NCBI RefSeq assembly: GCF_001989995.2
Contig: NZ_JAHGUP010000054.1
Span: 1 to 64,000 of the forward strand
Origin: Vibrio anguillarum
GTDB lineage: Bacteria; Pseudomonadota; Gammaproteobacteria; Enterobacterales; Vibrionaceae
Direction of reading: 5' to 3'
Length of the DNA stretch: 64,000 bases
The position numbers and the translations under genes were made by a program. This document shows, one piece after another, positions 35,086-44,314 of this stretch. Below the pieces are notes generated by a model that ran no database searches, was not told where the DNA came from, and worked only from the letters and a program-made list of their open reading frames with translations. The stretch's first letter is position 1; each line of letters starts with the position of its first letter.

Positions 35086-36505
35086 GTGCCTTTTTGACGA
35101 TGGCTTTGACCATGCCATTAAAAATAAAAAGGTGGGCAGGCATCATCGCGAACCAGTAAAGTAACCCTAAGAATCCTTTGGGGTGCCACCATGCGGTCAC
35201 ATTGAGTTCTCGCGTTTCGCCTAGATCTTTAATGGTAAATTCCAATCGCCCTAACCCTGGGCCTTTCATCCCAAAAAGAAGAGACAAAAACTGTTGAGGT
35301 TGGCAGCGGATCACTTTCCACGAATCAATAAAATCGCCAACTTTCAGTTCCGGGCCACAAGGAGAGCGGCGCACAGGTTTGCCACCACCGAATAAAAGAT
35401 CGAGCCATTCGCGTGTACGCCATAGTGCATTGGCAAAAAAATAGCCTTCTTGGCGGCTGCCTATGGTTCGGATAACATCCCATAAAACCTCAGCAGAAGC
35501 GCTGGTCTGAATCGTTGCTCCTGCCTGTTTAGGATAGTAGCCAAAACCGGGTTGCCAACGCTGTAGGGCACTTGGATCAAATCCCCACACCTGCGAGCGT
35601 GTAAATTCACCTTCATGCTCGATTATTTTGGTGACAACGTCACGATATGAGATCAGTCTTTGAGGATAGCGTGCTTCAATGGCTTGTGAGTCGGCAATGT
35701 AATCATGATCTAAACCGGCAAGTAGTGCTCTGCCAATATTAGAGGGGACGGAGGTGACAAGACCTAGCCAGTAAGAAGCCGTTTTTGGAGTTAATAGTGG
35801 GGTAGACCATAACCGAAAAGGTTTCTGCGTTGCCTGACAAATAATGGCAAATTGTTCGCGGTAGGAGAGGGTGTCAGGCCCACCGACTTCAAACAATTGG
35901 TGGGCAACGGGCTGTTCCTTCGCTAATTCAAGTAGATAATGATTGAGGTTTTCCAGCGCTATCGGATTTGCTTTGGAATCAACCCATTTGGGCGTGATGA
36001 GCATCGGTAAGTTGTAAACAAAATCACGCATGATTTCAAATGCGGCTGATCCCGGTCCAAGAATGACACCGGCTCTTAACTCGGTCACTGGTACAGGACT
36101 TTTCCTAAGTAGATCGCCTGTCATTTTCCGTGCTTTGAGGTGCTCTGAGTTTCCGGTTTGTGGCTGAATCGCACTTAAGTAGATCAGGTGTTTGACCTGG
36201 CTAACCTCAAGGGCTTGTTTAACGTTTTCCGCTAACGACAATTCATAGTCGACGAAATCATGTCCTTGCGCCATACCGTGCACTAAAAAATAAACCAGTT
36301 CAAATTGTGGGATAAGCGCAAGTGTCGCCTCTTTATCGGTAAGGTCTAAATAACGCAAGGTAAGGTTGGGATGAGATATGGCACGTGAGGTTAAGTAGTC
36401 AATGTGCCTAGCTGCGGCCGTTACTTGAAAACCTTGCGCTAATAGCAAAGGTAGCAGTTGTGAGCCGACATAGCCTGATGCGCCGAGTACTAACACTTTT
36501 TTCAT
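35072..36505 (-). CDS. SDR-family NAD(P)-binding protein with DUF2867 domain
   Basis: 477-residue protein. The start is the ATG at 36505, giving MKKVLVLGASGYVGSQLLP with the GxSGxxGxxL dinucleotide-binding loop; the open frame continues to 36808 but would run into the divergent MATE gene. The first 290 residues are an atypical/extended SDR fold (NmrA/YbjT-like) with YLSAIQPQ and ELRAGVILGPGSAAFE. From about 330 on is a DUF2867 domain (SAEVLWDVIRTIGSRQEGYFFANALWR; DFIDSWKVI). Substrate unknown; fusions of this kind are common in proteobacteria. Confidence 0.78.
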   Translation of the reverse strand: MKKVLVLGASGYVGSQLLPLLLAQGFQVTAAARHIDYLTSRAISHPNLTLRYLDLTDKEATLALIPQFELVYFLVHGMAQGHDFVDYELSLAENVKQALEVSQVKHLIYLSAIQPQTGNSEHLKARKMTGDLLRKSPVPVTELRAGVILGPGSAAFEIMRDFVYNLPMLITPKWVDSKANPIALENLNHYLLELAKEQPVAHQLFEVGGPDTLSYREQFAIICQATQKPFRLWSTPLLTPKTASYWLGLVTSVPSNIGRALLAGLDHDYIADSQAIEARYPQRLISYRDVVTKIIEHEGEFTRSQVWGFDPSALQRWQPGFGYYPKQAGATIQTSASAEVLWDVIRTIGSRQEGYFFANALWRTREWLDLLFGGGKPVRRSPCGPELKVGDFIDSWKVIRCQPQQFLSLLFGMKGPGLGRLEFTIKDLGETRELNVTAWWHPKGFLGLLYWFAMMPAHLFIFNGMVKAIVKKAQKKS

Positions 36506-36605
36506 GACGGTCCCTTCAAATAAGATGGTTAGATTATGCTCACAGACGTATAATAGCGACTTCATTTTTCCTGTGCTATCAATGTGTTGAATTTGAGGTG
36601 ATCGG

Positions 36606-37982
36606 TTGTCTGTTTTTTCGCAAATCGTGTTACATACAAGAGGCGATTTTTTCCGTCGCTTAATGGCTATCGCTCTGCCGATCACCTTGCAAAGTATTAT
36701 GTTTTCTAGCCGCGGTCTAGTGGATGTTTTGATGCTAGGGCAATTAGGTGAGGCGGAAATTGCTGCGGTAGGCGTTGCCGCTAGAGCAACTTTTGTCACC
36801 ACCATCATGCTAGTGGGCGTGACAACCGGAGGCGCACTGTTAACAGCTCAGTATTGGGGCGCAGGAAACAAACAGGGCGTGCGAGAAAGTACGGCACTTA
36901 CGTGGTTAGTCGCTAACCTATTTGCTGTAATGACGGTGGCACTATTTTTACTGTTTCCAAGTCAAATCATGGCACTAACCACGGATTCCGAGACCGTTAA
37001 TGCGCTAGGTAGCCAATATTTGGTTATTACCTCACTCAGTATGTTTGCTGTAGCTTGCGTCAGTGGTATGGCGGTAGGGCTGCGAGCGATGCATAAACCG
37101 GGGCTCAGCACGTTTTTTAGCGGTATTGGTATTGTTTTAAACGTGTTTTTAAACTGGGTGCTGATTTTCGGCAAATTGGGTTTTCCCGCGATGGGAATCG
37201 AAGGTGCGGCGATTGCTACCGTGCTCAGTGGTTTTATTGAAGTCGCGTGTTTATACGGTTACCTCTATGCCAAGAAACATCTGTTAGCGTTTGGAATTGA
37301 CGATATCCGAGCCATCATTGAATGGCCTACCATTTCTCGTTTTTTGAAGCTTTCGTTGCCAACTACCTTTAATTTCCTAGCATGGGCAGGCGGTTTATTT
37401 GTCTATCATGCCATCATGGGGCAGAGTGGTGTGCAAGGCTTAGCTGCGTTATCGGTGATGACGCCAGTAGAATCAATTTCATTGAGTTTACTGATTGGGA
37501 TGTCGAATGCGGCTGCGGTTTTAGTCGGTAACCAACTTGGCGCTAAGCAGTACGATGCCGTTTATTATCAAGCCTTGGGCTTAACTATCATCAGCCTTCT
37601 TGTGGGCGTGGTTGTCGCTGCCGCTTTGTATGTGGTGCAGATCCCTATCCTGAACTCTTTCACCGCCTTGACGGATGAAACCCGTGCTTTATCTGAAGAG
37701 TTTATCGTGATACTGAGCCTTGGCATCATTTTACGTTCCATTCCAATGACGGTGATTGTTGGCGTGTTGCGAGCTGGCGGTGACGTAAAGTTTTGTCTTT
37801 ATCAAGATTTAGTCGCGCAGTGGCTGATCGGTATTCCGTTAGCCGCATTTTGTGCGATTGTGCTTGGGGCTAAGCCTGAAGCCATCTATTTATTGTTTCT
37901 CGTTGAAGAGTTGATTAAATGGGGCGGTTCTCTTTATCGAATGAAAAGCAAGAAGTGGATGCGAAATTTGATTGAAAATTAG
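36606..37982 (+). CDS. MATE-family multidrug efflux transporter
   Basis: Na+ or H+ driven drug exporter of the MATE family, 458 residues with about twelve helices. Family pattern: ALPITLQSIMFSSRGLVDVLMLGQLGEAEIAAVG near the start and the matching second half (SIPMTVIVGVLRAGGDVKFCLYQD). The start appears to be TTG at 36606 with GAGGTGAT before it; the first in-frame ATG (36663) would cut into the first helix's leader. V. cholerae has several MATE pumps; I cannot say which one this is. Confidence 0.83.
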   Translation: MSVFSQIVLHTRGDFFRRLMAIALPITLQSIMFSSRGLVDVLMLGQLGEAEIAAVGVAARATFVTTIMLVGVTTGGALLTAQYWGAGNKQGVRESTALTWLVANLFAVMTVALFLLFPSQIMALTTDSETVNALGSQYLVITSLSMFAVACVSGMAVGLRAMHKPGLSTFFSGIGIVLNVFLNWVLIFGKLGFPAMGIEGAAIATVLSGFIEVACLYGYLYAKKHLLAFGIDDIRAIIEWPTISRFLKLSLPTTFNFLAWAGGLFVYHAIMGQSGVQGLAALSVMTPVESISLSLLIGMSNAAAVLVGNQLGAKQYDAVYYQALGLTIISLLVGVVVAAALYVVQIPILNSFTALTDETRALSEEFIVILSLGIILRSIPMTVIVGVLRAGGDVKFCLYQDLVAQWLIGIPLAAFCAIVLGAKPEAIYLLFLVEELIKWGGSLYRMKSKKWMRNLIEN

Positions 37983-38105
37983 ACACAACGCAGTTAGGTG
38001 GTGCAATTTGATGCACATAATGTGATCCGGTATCCAAAATGCTTTCTACTGCAGGAGAATTAGTGTAGATTCACAATCCAATTTTAGTCGATTGCGAGCG
38101 ATTTG

Positions 38106-38777
38106 ATGTTACAGCTGACCAACCTGTGTAAAGGCTATCTAGATGGCGATGAATTTCATCCCGTGCTACAGGGGGCAGAGTTAACATTAAACCGAGGCGA
38201 CCAAATCGCATTGATGGGTGAAAGTGGTTCGGGTAAGAGTACATTACTCAACCTTATTGCCGGATTAGATATTGTCGATTCTGGCGAAATTTGGTTTCCA
38301 AGTTTTGCCATGCATGACACGTCAGAAAATAAGCGTACCGCTTATCGCCGAAATAACATTGGTCATATATTTCAGCAGTTTAATCTTCTTCCCACCCTCA
38401 ATCTCGCGGATAATATTCGCTTTTGTCGTCAGTTGAAAGGAATGCCGGAAGACCAAGGTTTACTGCGTCAAATTCTTTCTTCGCTTGATTTAATGCCGTT
38501 GCTAGGCCGATACCCTGAAGAGGTTTCTGGTGGGCAGCAGCAGCGTGCTGCGATCGCGCGCTCCTTGTACATGGAGCCTAAGATTTTATTAGCAGATGAA
38601 CCAACCGGTAGTCTTGATGAGCGTAATGCCGAGGCGGTGATGCGTTTATTGACGACCTTAACTCGCCAGTTGGATTGCACGTTATTATTGGTGACGCACA
38701 GTGAAAAAGTCGCGCAGCATATGGATGGTCGCGTACGTTTACAAGGAGGGTTGTTGCATGTTATGGCCCGTAGTTAA
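38106..38777 (+). CDS. ABC transporter ATP-binding protein (LolD/MacB type, AttE-like)
   Basis: 223-residue ATPase of the LolD/MacB class. Walker [11 protein letters not shown]-loop IFQQFNLLPTL, signature VSGGQQQRAAIARS, Walker B ILLADEPTGSLD and switch VTHSEK. The ATG at 38106 is used; a TTG at 38103 adds one residue. It overlaps the next gene by 20 bases and drives the FtsX-type permease. With the following two genes it corresponds to the AttEFGH-type system of vibrios. Confidence 0.85.
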   Translation: MLQLTNLCKGYLDGDEFHPVLQGAELTLNRGDQIALMGESGSGKSTLLNLIAGLDIVDSGEIWFPSFAMHDTSENKRTAYRRNNIGHIFQQFNLLPTLNLADNIRFCRQLKGMPEDQGLLRQILSSLDLMPLLGRYPEEVSGGQQQRAAIARSLYMEPKILLADEPTGSLDERNAEAVMRLLTTLTRQLDCTLLLVTHSEKVAQHMDGRVRLQGGLLHVMARS

Positions 38778-41211
38778 GGCGCTACTTGGTCATTATCGGC
38801 GTTATCCTTTACAAATCATCCTAGTATGGCTGGGTTTAACGCTTGGCGTTTCATTGTTGGTGGGAGTGACGGCCATCAACCAGCATGCTCGTCAAAGTTA
38901 TGAACATGGCGAAAAGCTGTTTTCTAATCCATTACCTTATCGTATTCGTTCCAAGCATATTGCCAATAAAATCCCCCAAGGTTTCTATATTCAGTTGCGC
39001 CGTGATGGATTTTCTCAGTGCGCTCCTTTTGAAAACCATCGTTTGACGACAAAAAATGGCACGGATATTTCGCTGATTGGGCTTGATCCCGTCGCGATGT
39101 TGCCAACCAATAGCGGCCTTCCTTTATCGGAATTTTCGACATTATCATTGATGAATCCGCCGTATCCTATTTTGGTGAGTGTTGATCTCGCTCGTCTCCA
39201 AGGTTGGCAAACGGGTGATTTTATCGTGCTTGATGATGAATCAAAGTTAGGTCCTATTCAGATCGATCAACAAGATCTCATCAACGGCACACGCGTTATT
39301 GCGGATCTATCCTTGGTGCGAATGCTCAAGAAAAGTTCGGGCTTATCTGTTATTGCTTGTGGTGATATGCCGCCAGAGAAACTGAAAAGACTAAAAGATA
39401 ATTTACCTAATGGTTTGACGCTAGTCCGTAGTTCTCGCACTGAGCTGGAATCACTCACGCGTGCTTTTCATCTCAATCTCAATGCAATGGGTATGTTGGC
39501 ATTTTTGGTCGGGCTATTCATATTCTACCAAGCCATGTCTTTATCTTTAATCCAGCGCCAACCTTTAGTCGGGTTATTACGGCAAGCGGGCGTTTCTGGC
39601 TGGCAGCTTACCCAAGCATTGGTGATTGAGTTGTTTGGCATGGTCCTGCTTAGCTGGATATGCGGTAACGGATTGGGGTTATTATTGGCCAATCAACTTA
39701 TCCCAGCGGTTTCAGCCAGTTTGGGTGACTTGTATGATGCTAATGTCGGTTTATCGATTAGCTGGAATTGGCAGTGGAGTAGTTACAGTTTAGCCATGGC
39801 GTTGATTGGTGCATTTGCGGCGTGCGCTTGGCCCCTCGTCCGGTTGCTAAAATCGCAGCCTATTCGTCTTTCGGCTCGTCTCTCTTTGCTTCGATTTGCT
39901 GGCACAGAATTTCGCCTGCAAGCCCTTGTTGCTTGCGCATTGACTGTCGCGGCGATTGCCGTGTATCAAGTTCCACAAACGCAACTTTCTGGTTTTGCAA
40001 TTATTGCGTTGATGTTACTCAGTGTTGCGCTGTTTACGCCTTATCTTATTTGGACGCTGTTCAACAGTTTTTCCTACTCACTCGCTTGGGTAAAAGCGCG
40101 TTGGTTCTTTGCCGATGCAGCCGCAAGTATGAGCTATCGCGGTGTCGCAACTATGGCATTTATGATTGCTATGGCGGCGAATATTGGTATTGAAACCATG
40201 GTCGGTAGCTTTCGCGATACTACTGAAAAATGGTTAAACCAACGTTTAGCGGCCGATATTTATGTCTATCCTACCAACAGTTCTGCATCAAGAATGAGCA
40301 GTTGGTTGAAAGCGCAGCCTGAGGTCAATGATGTTTGGTGGCGTTGGGAAAAAGATTTCGCCACTGACAAAAGTGCATTGCAAGTGGTCAGCACGGGTAT
40401 CTCCGATGGTGAGTTAGACTCGTTGACGGTTAAACTTGCTGTTCCTAACTATTGGTATGATTTACACCATTCAAAGAGTTTGATGATCAGTGAATCCATG
40501 GCGCTTAAATTAGGCATTAAGCCTGGTGATTTTATTGACCTTTCTGAGCCTTTGGGCCAAAAGTGGCAAGTCGCGGGGGTTTATTACGATTATGGTAACC
40601 CTTACCATCAAGTTTTATTGTCACATCAAAATTGGCTATTTGCATTTGCAGGGAAAGGGAATGTGGCGCTAGGGGTCATTTTGCGCGATGGTGTGAATGA
40701 TCAAGGCTTGAAAAATCGCTTAGAGTCGGTATTTAGGCTTGGTGATGAACGAGTATTTGATAACAACCACATCCACAATCAAGCGATGCGAGTATTTGAC
40801 CGAACCTTTTCCATCGCCGATACGCTCGGGCGTATTACTTTGTTGATTGCCGTGTGTGGTATTTTCTTTGCTACGTTAGCCGGAGAGGTTTCCCGTCAGC
40901 GACATGTTTCGCTACTGCGTTGTTTGGGTGTTTCTGGTAAAGAGCTGGTGGTGATTGGCAGCTTGCAGTTGTGTGTTTTTGGGGCGATAGCGCTCGTGAT
41001 TGCAATGCCGTTAGGGCTTGCACTCGCTCGTCTTGTGGTGGACATCGTGATTAAACAATCCTTTGGTTGGACAATCCAACTGCAGTTGATCCCCGGGGAG
41101 TATTTGAAAACGGCAGCATGGGCGATGGTGACCTTGATGTGCGCAGGTGCAATCCCGGTTATTCGTTTGGTCAGAAGGCCACCGATTAGCTCATTTAGAG
41201 ACGCGTTATAA
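38758..41211 (+). CDS. FtsX/MacB-type ABC permease (AttF-AttG-like, fused)
   Basis: 817-residue membrane protein with two FtsX-like permease units. Layout: N-terminal helix (about 17-37), large periplasmic domain, four helices with SLIQRQPLVGLLRQAGVSGWQ, a second extracytoplasmic domain, then the last helices with EVSRQRHVSLLRCLGVSGKE. The ATG at 38758 lies 20 bases before the ATPase stop; the frame is open back to 38701 without a better start. Such permeases move lipoproteins, lipids or peptides out of the inner membrane rather than import solutes. Ends directly before the AttH-like gene. Confidence 0.82.
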   Translation: MLWPVVKALLGHYRRYPLQIILVWLGLTLGVSLLVGVTAINQHARQSYEHGEKLFSNPLPYRIRSKHIANKIPQGFYIQLRRDGFSQCAPFENHRLTTKNGTDISLIGLDPVAMLPTNSGLPLSEFSTLSLMNPPYPILVSVDLARLQGWQTGDFIVLDDESKLGPIQIDQQDLINGTRVIADLSLVRMLKKSSGLSVIACGDMPPEKLKRLKDNLPNGLTLVRSSRTELESLTRAFHLNLNAMGMLAFLVGLFIFYQAMSLSLIQRQPLVGLLRQAGVSGWQLTQALVIELFGMVLLSWICGNGLGLLLANQLIPAVSASLGDLYDANVGLSISWNWQWSSYSLAMALIGAFAACAWPLVRLLKSQPIRLSARLSLLRFAGTEFRLQALVACALTVAAIAVYQVPQTQLSGFAIIALMLLSVALFTPYLIWTLFNSFSYSLAWVKARWFFADAAASMSYRGVATMAFMIAMAANIGIETMVGSFRDTTEKWLNQRLAADIYVYPTNSSASRMSSWLKAQPEVNDVWWRWEKDFATDKSALQVVSTGISDGELDSLTVKLAVPNYWYDLHHSKSLMISESMALKLGIKPGDFIDLSEPLGQKWQVAGVYYDYGNPYHQVLLSHQNWLFAFAGKGNVALGVILRDGVNDQGLKNRLESVFRLGDERVFDNNHIHNQAMRVFDRTFSIADTLGRITLLIAVCGIFFATLAGEVSRQRHVSLLRCLGVSGKELVVIGSLQLCVFGAIALVIAMPLGLALARLVVDIVIKQSFGWTIQLQLIPGEYLKTAAWAMVTLMCAGAIPVIRLVRRPPISSFRDAL

Positions 41212-42345
41212 ATGATGAAACGATACCTCGTACTTTTGTGCTCTTTGTTGATTGCTGTATTGTTCGGCCTCTATTCGTGGCACCAGTATTGGCAGGCACA
41301 GCAAACGATTTCAGAATATGCTGTTTCTGAAACAGCTTCTAAGCAAATGGATACATCATCAATATCGAAGGAGCACCCGTTCGAGTTCGTGCTTCCTAAT
41401 CGCCCGGTACGACTTCCTCAAGATTTCAATTTTCATCAAGGTTTTGAACATGAGTGGTGGCATTACTTTGCGAATGTCAGTGATGAACATGGGCAGCAAT
41501 ATGGGATCCAGTGGAGTTATTTTCGTCTCGCTAATGAAGCTCGAGATGCCAATGGATGGCTTAGTCCTCAGCTTTATCTTGCTTATGTGGTGATCTCTTC
41601 AAAGAATGAAGTCTGGCGTGAACAGCGGATTGCGCGGGGCGGAATTGGTCAAGCCGGCTTAGAATTAAAGCCGTTTAAAATGTGGATTGATAATTGGAAC
41701 TGGCGCGCACCGGGGACGACTCCATTTCCTGGAGTATTAGATGTAGCGACGGACACGTTTTCACTCTCATTAAAAAATAACCTTTCCGGGCCATTTGTAT
41801 TACCTGGTCAGCAGGGATACCAAAAAAAGCATGATTCACTTTCTTTAGCCTCATATAGTCTCCAAGCACCGTTTTTGCAGGTCAAAGGTGTGCTCAACTT
41901 AGGTGTTAACTCTCAACCTATTCAAGTCACAGGTAATGCATGGCTGAGCAAGGAGTGGGGTAATAATCTACTGCCTAACGCTAAACAGGGATGGGATAAG
42001 TTGTTCGTTAAACTCGATAGCAAAACAACCTTATTGGTTAATCGCTATCGTTATTTTCAGCAAGAGCCCTATTTGTTTGGGGCAATTGTGAAAGATTCGG
42101 GCACCACGATCGCACTATCTGCTGATGAAATTGATTTAGTTCCTGTCGTTTCTGCCGCGTCGGAGAATGAGCGTGACATCCCGTTACAATGGGTGGTAAA
42201 CATCCCTAAATATAATATTCATCTGGTGACGAAAGCGGTGAATCGCGATCTGTGGTCACCCTTTCTGATCCCTTATTGGGAAGGCCCCATTATCACCGAT
42301 GGTAGTCATAAGGTGGCGGGTTTCATGCAACTAACGAGCAACTAA
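41212..42345 (+). CDS. AttH/CrtC-like (lipocalin-type) envelope protein
   Basis: 377-residue protein that starts on the base after the permease stop. It has an N-terminal membrane anchor or signal (RYLVLLCSLLIAVLFGLYSW, residues 3-22). The body shows the AttH/CrtC family pattern FEHEWWHYFANV near residue 80, GIQWSYFRL, and the second conserved block GNAWLSKEWGNN. The family includes hydroxyneurosporene synthase and proteins partnered with FtsX-type ABC exporters. Whether it is an enzyme or a lipid-binding chaperone is open. Together with the ATPase and permease it forms an AttEFGH-type operon. Confidence 0.78.
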   Translation: MMKRYLVLLCSLLIAVLFGLYSWHQYWQAQQTISEYAVSETASKQMDTSSISKEHPFEFVLPNRPVRLPQDFNFHQGFEHEWWHYFANVSDEHGQQYGIQWSYFRLANEARDANGWLSPQLYLAYVVISSKNEVWREQRIARGGIGQAGLELKPFKMWIDNWNWRAPGTTPFPGVLDVATDTFSLSLKNNLSGPFVLPGQQGYQKKHDSLSLASYSLQAPFLQVKGVLNLGVNSQPIQVTGNAWLSKEWGNNLLPNAKQGWDKLFVKLDSKTTLLVNRYRYFQQEPYLFGAIVKDSGTTIALSADEIDLVPVVSAASENERDIPLQWVVNIPKYNIHLVTKAVNRDLWSPFLIPYWEGPIITDGSHKVAGFMQLTSN

Positions 42346-42367
42346 GTTCAAATATTTTCGGAATCTA

Positions 42368-42392
42368 AAGGTCAAGTTGTTCTTGGCCTTTT
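42368..42392 (+). terminator. Terminator after the AttH-like gene
   Basis: AAGGTCAAG-TTGTT-CTTGGCCTT stem with one G-T pair, followed by TTTTGTGTTTTT, 22 bases after the stop. Confidence 0.75.
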
Positions 42393-42504
42393 GTGTTTTT
42401 GTGATCCTTTTTTATTTTGTTGTAAAATTGTTATGTATAAAAACCAATCAGCAATGGGAAAATAGTGAAAACCAAGGAATATACGTTGTATTGTTATTCT
42501 TGAC

Positions 42505-42601
42505 TCGGAAATTCCGATTCTTAATATCTGAACAAGCGATTTTTACTTCTATCAGCTACTGTATAAACTCTGTCATATTCATTTGTTAATGATTTATTAA
42601 C
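42505..42601. promoter_or_regulatory. Two small palindromes before nhaA
   Basis: TCGGAA-A-TTCCGA at 42505-42517 and GTTAAT-GATTT-ATTAAC at 42585-42601, just before the nhaA ribosome site. NhaA is controlled by the LysR-type NhaR in enterics, and LysR sites are short inverted repeats of this kind; I cannot say whether NhaR binds here. Confidence 0.35.
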
Positions 42602-42625
42602 ATGCATAACTATAAGGACGATATC

Positions 42626-43771
42626 ATGAGTGATGTGATTCGCGACTTTTTCAAGATGGAATCAGCAGGTGGTATTTTGCTGGTTATTGCTGCTGCAATT
42701 GCAATGATGATTGCTAACTCACCGCTAAATGATGTTTACCAATCTTTTTTACATTCCTACATGTTTGGAATGTCAGTGTCGCATTGGATCAATGATGGCT
42801 TAATGGCCGTATTCTTTTTGTTGATTGGTTTAGAAGTCAAACGTGAATTGTTGGAAGGTGCTCTTAAATCCAAAGAAACGGCTATTTTCCCAGCCATTGC
42901 AGCCGTCGGCGGCATGCTTGCTCCAGCATTAATTTACGTGCTGTTTACGGCTGGTGATGCACAAGCGATTCAAGGTTGGGCGATCCCAGCGGCCACTGAT
43001 ATTGCGTTTGCGCTAGGTATTATGGCGCTATTGGGTAAACGTGTTCCGATCAGCTTAAAAGTGTTCTTGCTGGCGCTTGCGATTATTGATGACTTAGGGG
43101 TTGTGGTCATTATTGCGCTATTTTATAGCGGTGATCTTTCTACCATTGCGTTAACCGTCGGTTTCTTAATGACTGGTGTGCTTTTTATACTAAACAACAA
43201 GCATGTTACCAAAATCAGCCTTTACTTAATTGTCGGTGCGATTTTATGGTTTGCCGTACTTAAATCTGGTGTTCATGCAACCTTGGCTGGTGTAGTGATT
43301 GGTTTTGCTATTCCGCTGAAAGGTGATAAAGGCGAATATTCTCCGCTAAAGCATCTTGAGCATGCGCTACACCCGTATGTCGCTTTTGGTATTCTGCCAT
43401 TGTTCGCATTTGCCAATGCCGGGATTTCACTGGAAGGGATCTCCATATCTAGCCTCACGTCAATGTTGCCTTTGGGCGTGGCTCTTGGCCTATTTATTGG
43501 TAAGCCATTGGGTATTTTTACCTTCAGTTGGGCTGCGGTGAAACTCGGTGTCGCTAAATTGCCTGAAGGGATCAATTTCAAGCATATTTTTGCCGTGTCA
43601 GTGCTATGTGGTATTGGCTTTACAATGTCGATTTTTATCTCGTCATTGGCTTTTGGACCGACCAATGCTGAATTTGATACGTTTGCACGGCTCGGTATAT
43701 TAATGGGCTCAACCACTGCCGCGATTGTAGGCTATATATTGCTTCGTTTATCTTTGCCAAAAAACGCATAA
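42626..43771 (+). CDS. nhaA: NhaA Na+/H+ antiporter
   Basis: Electrogenic antiporter (2 H+ in, 1 Na+ out) for salt and alkaline tolerance. 381 residues with about twelve helices. The ATG at 42626 follows AAGGACG and gives [19 protein letters not shown], the family start; the frame runs back to 42602. Functional aspartates are in place: D125 ([11 protein letters not shown]) and D155/D156 ([10 protein letters not shown]), equivalent to E. coli D133, D163 and D164. No nhaR gene is next to it. Confidence 0.95.
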   Translation: MSDVIRDFFKMESAGGILLVIAAAIAMMIANSPLNDVYQSFLHSYMFGMSVSHWINDGLMAVFFLLIGLEVKRELLEGALKSKETAIFPAIAAVGGMLAPALIYVLFTAGDAQAIQGWAIPAATDIAFALGIMALLGKRVPISLKVFLLALAIIDDLGVVVIIALFYSGDLSTIALTVGFLMTGVLFILNNKHVTKISLYLIVGAILWFAVLKSGVHATLAGVVIGFAIPLKGDKGEYSPLKHLEHALHPYVAFGILPLFAFANAGISLEGISISSLTSMLPLGVALGLFIGKPLGIFTFSWAAVKLGVAKLPEGINFKHIFAVSVLCGIGFTMSIFISSLAFGPTNAEFDTFARLGILMGSTTAAIVGYILLRLSLPKNA

Positions 43772-43775
43772 GAAT

Positions 43776-43805
43776 AATCAGCCCTCCGTAATACGAGGGC
43801 TGATT
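43776..43805 (+). terminator. Terminator after nhaA
   Basis: AATCAGCCCTC-CGTAATAC-GAGGGCTGATT, an 11-bp perfect stem followed by CATTTTAT, immediately after the nhaA stop. Confidence 0.75.
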
Positions 43806-43857
43806 CATTTTATAAACTAACCATTTGATTTATCAATATTCTTAATCAATAGAAAAT

Positions 43858-44151
43858 TTAAGTTTTTATCGATTTATTGAAAATTATTGCCAGCGTAATT
43901 ATTTTTTGATATTTTTCGCACCAATCTCGGACAGTAGCTTCTGGGGGACACGCGTAATGACCATTCAGGCTGATTGTGACATTACGTAGGGTAGGTATCA
44001 GCAAGTCCTTTTGTTGATAGACGGGATACTCTTGCAGCGGGAGCTGCATGTGAATGGGAAACCCAACATTGAACTCATCATCACTTAACACACTGACGTT
44101 AATCAGCTTTGTACTTCCTCTATGCCCTGTGCTTGAAGACAGTTCTATCAC
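43858..44151 (-). CDS. Hypothetical small protein upstream of the norspermidine operon
   Basis: Not recognised. 97 residues from a GTG at 44151 with AAGG four bases before it. Composition looks protein-like (KLINVSVLSDDEFNVGF, PTLRNVTISLNGHYACPPEATVRDWCEKYQK), with no signal or membrane helix. It is divergent from the norspermidine operon, so both would share the 163-bp region 44152-44314. It could be a small regulator or a spurious frame in AT-rich DNA; the 3' part is very AT-rich. Confidence 0.4.
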   Translation of the reverse strand: MIELSSSTGHRGSTKLINVSVLSDDEFNVGFPIHMQLPLQEYPVYQQKDLLIPTLRNVTISLNGHYACPPEATVRDWCEKYQKIITLAIIFNKSIKT

Positions 44152-44314
44152 CGAACCTTGATTCTCTGATTTAGTAATCTTTCATCGAAGACGATGAACC
44201 AATTTCCGTTTTTGCCTTTTGGCTAATACGGAGCTTATTGCTATGTCATATTTCCTTATATTCAAACCAAACCAAGGAAATAGGCGGAAATTTTCACATT
44301 CAAGGGGAAGGGAA

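Noticed and set aside
35072..36808. 578-residue version of the SDR gene
   Set aside because: The extra 101 residues precede the obvious Rossmann start and overlap the divergent MATE gene and promoter.
42377..42589. 70-codon plus-strand frame before nhaA
   Set aside because: Starts inside the attH terminator and consists of low-complexity AT-rich codons.
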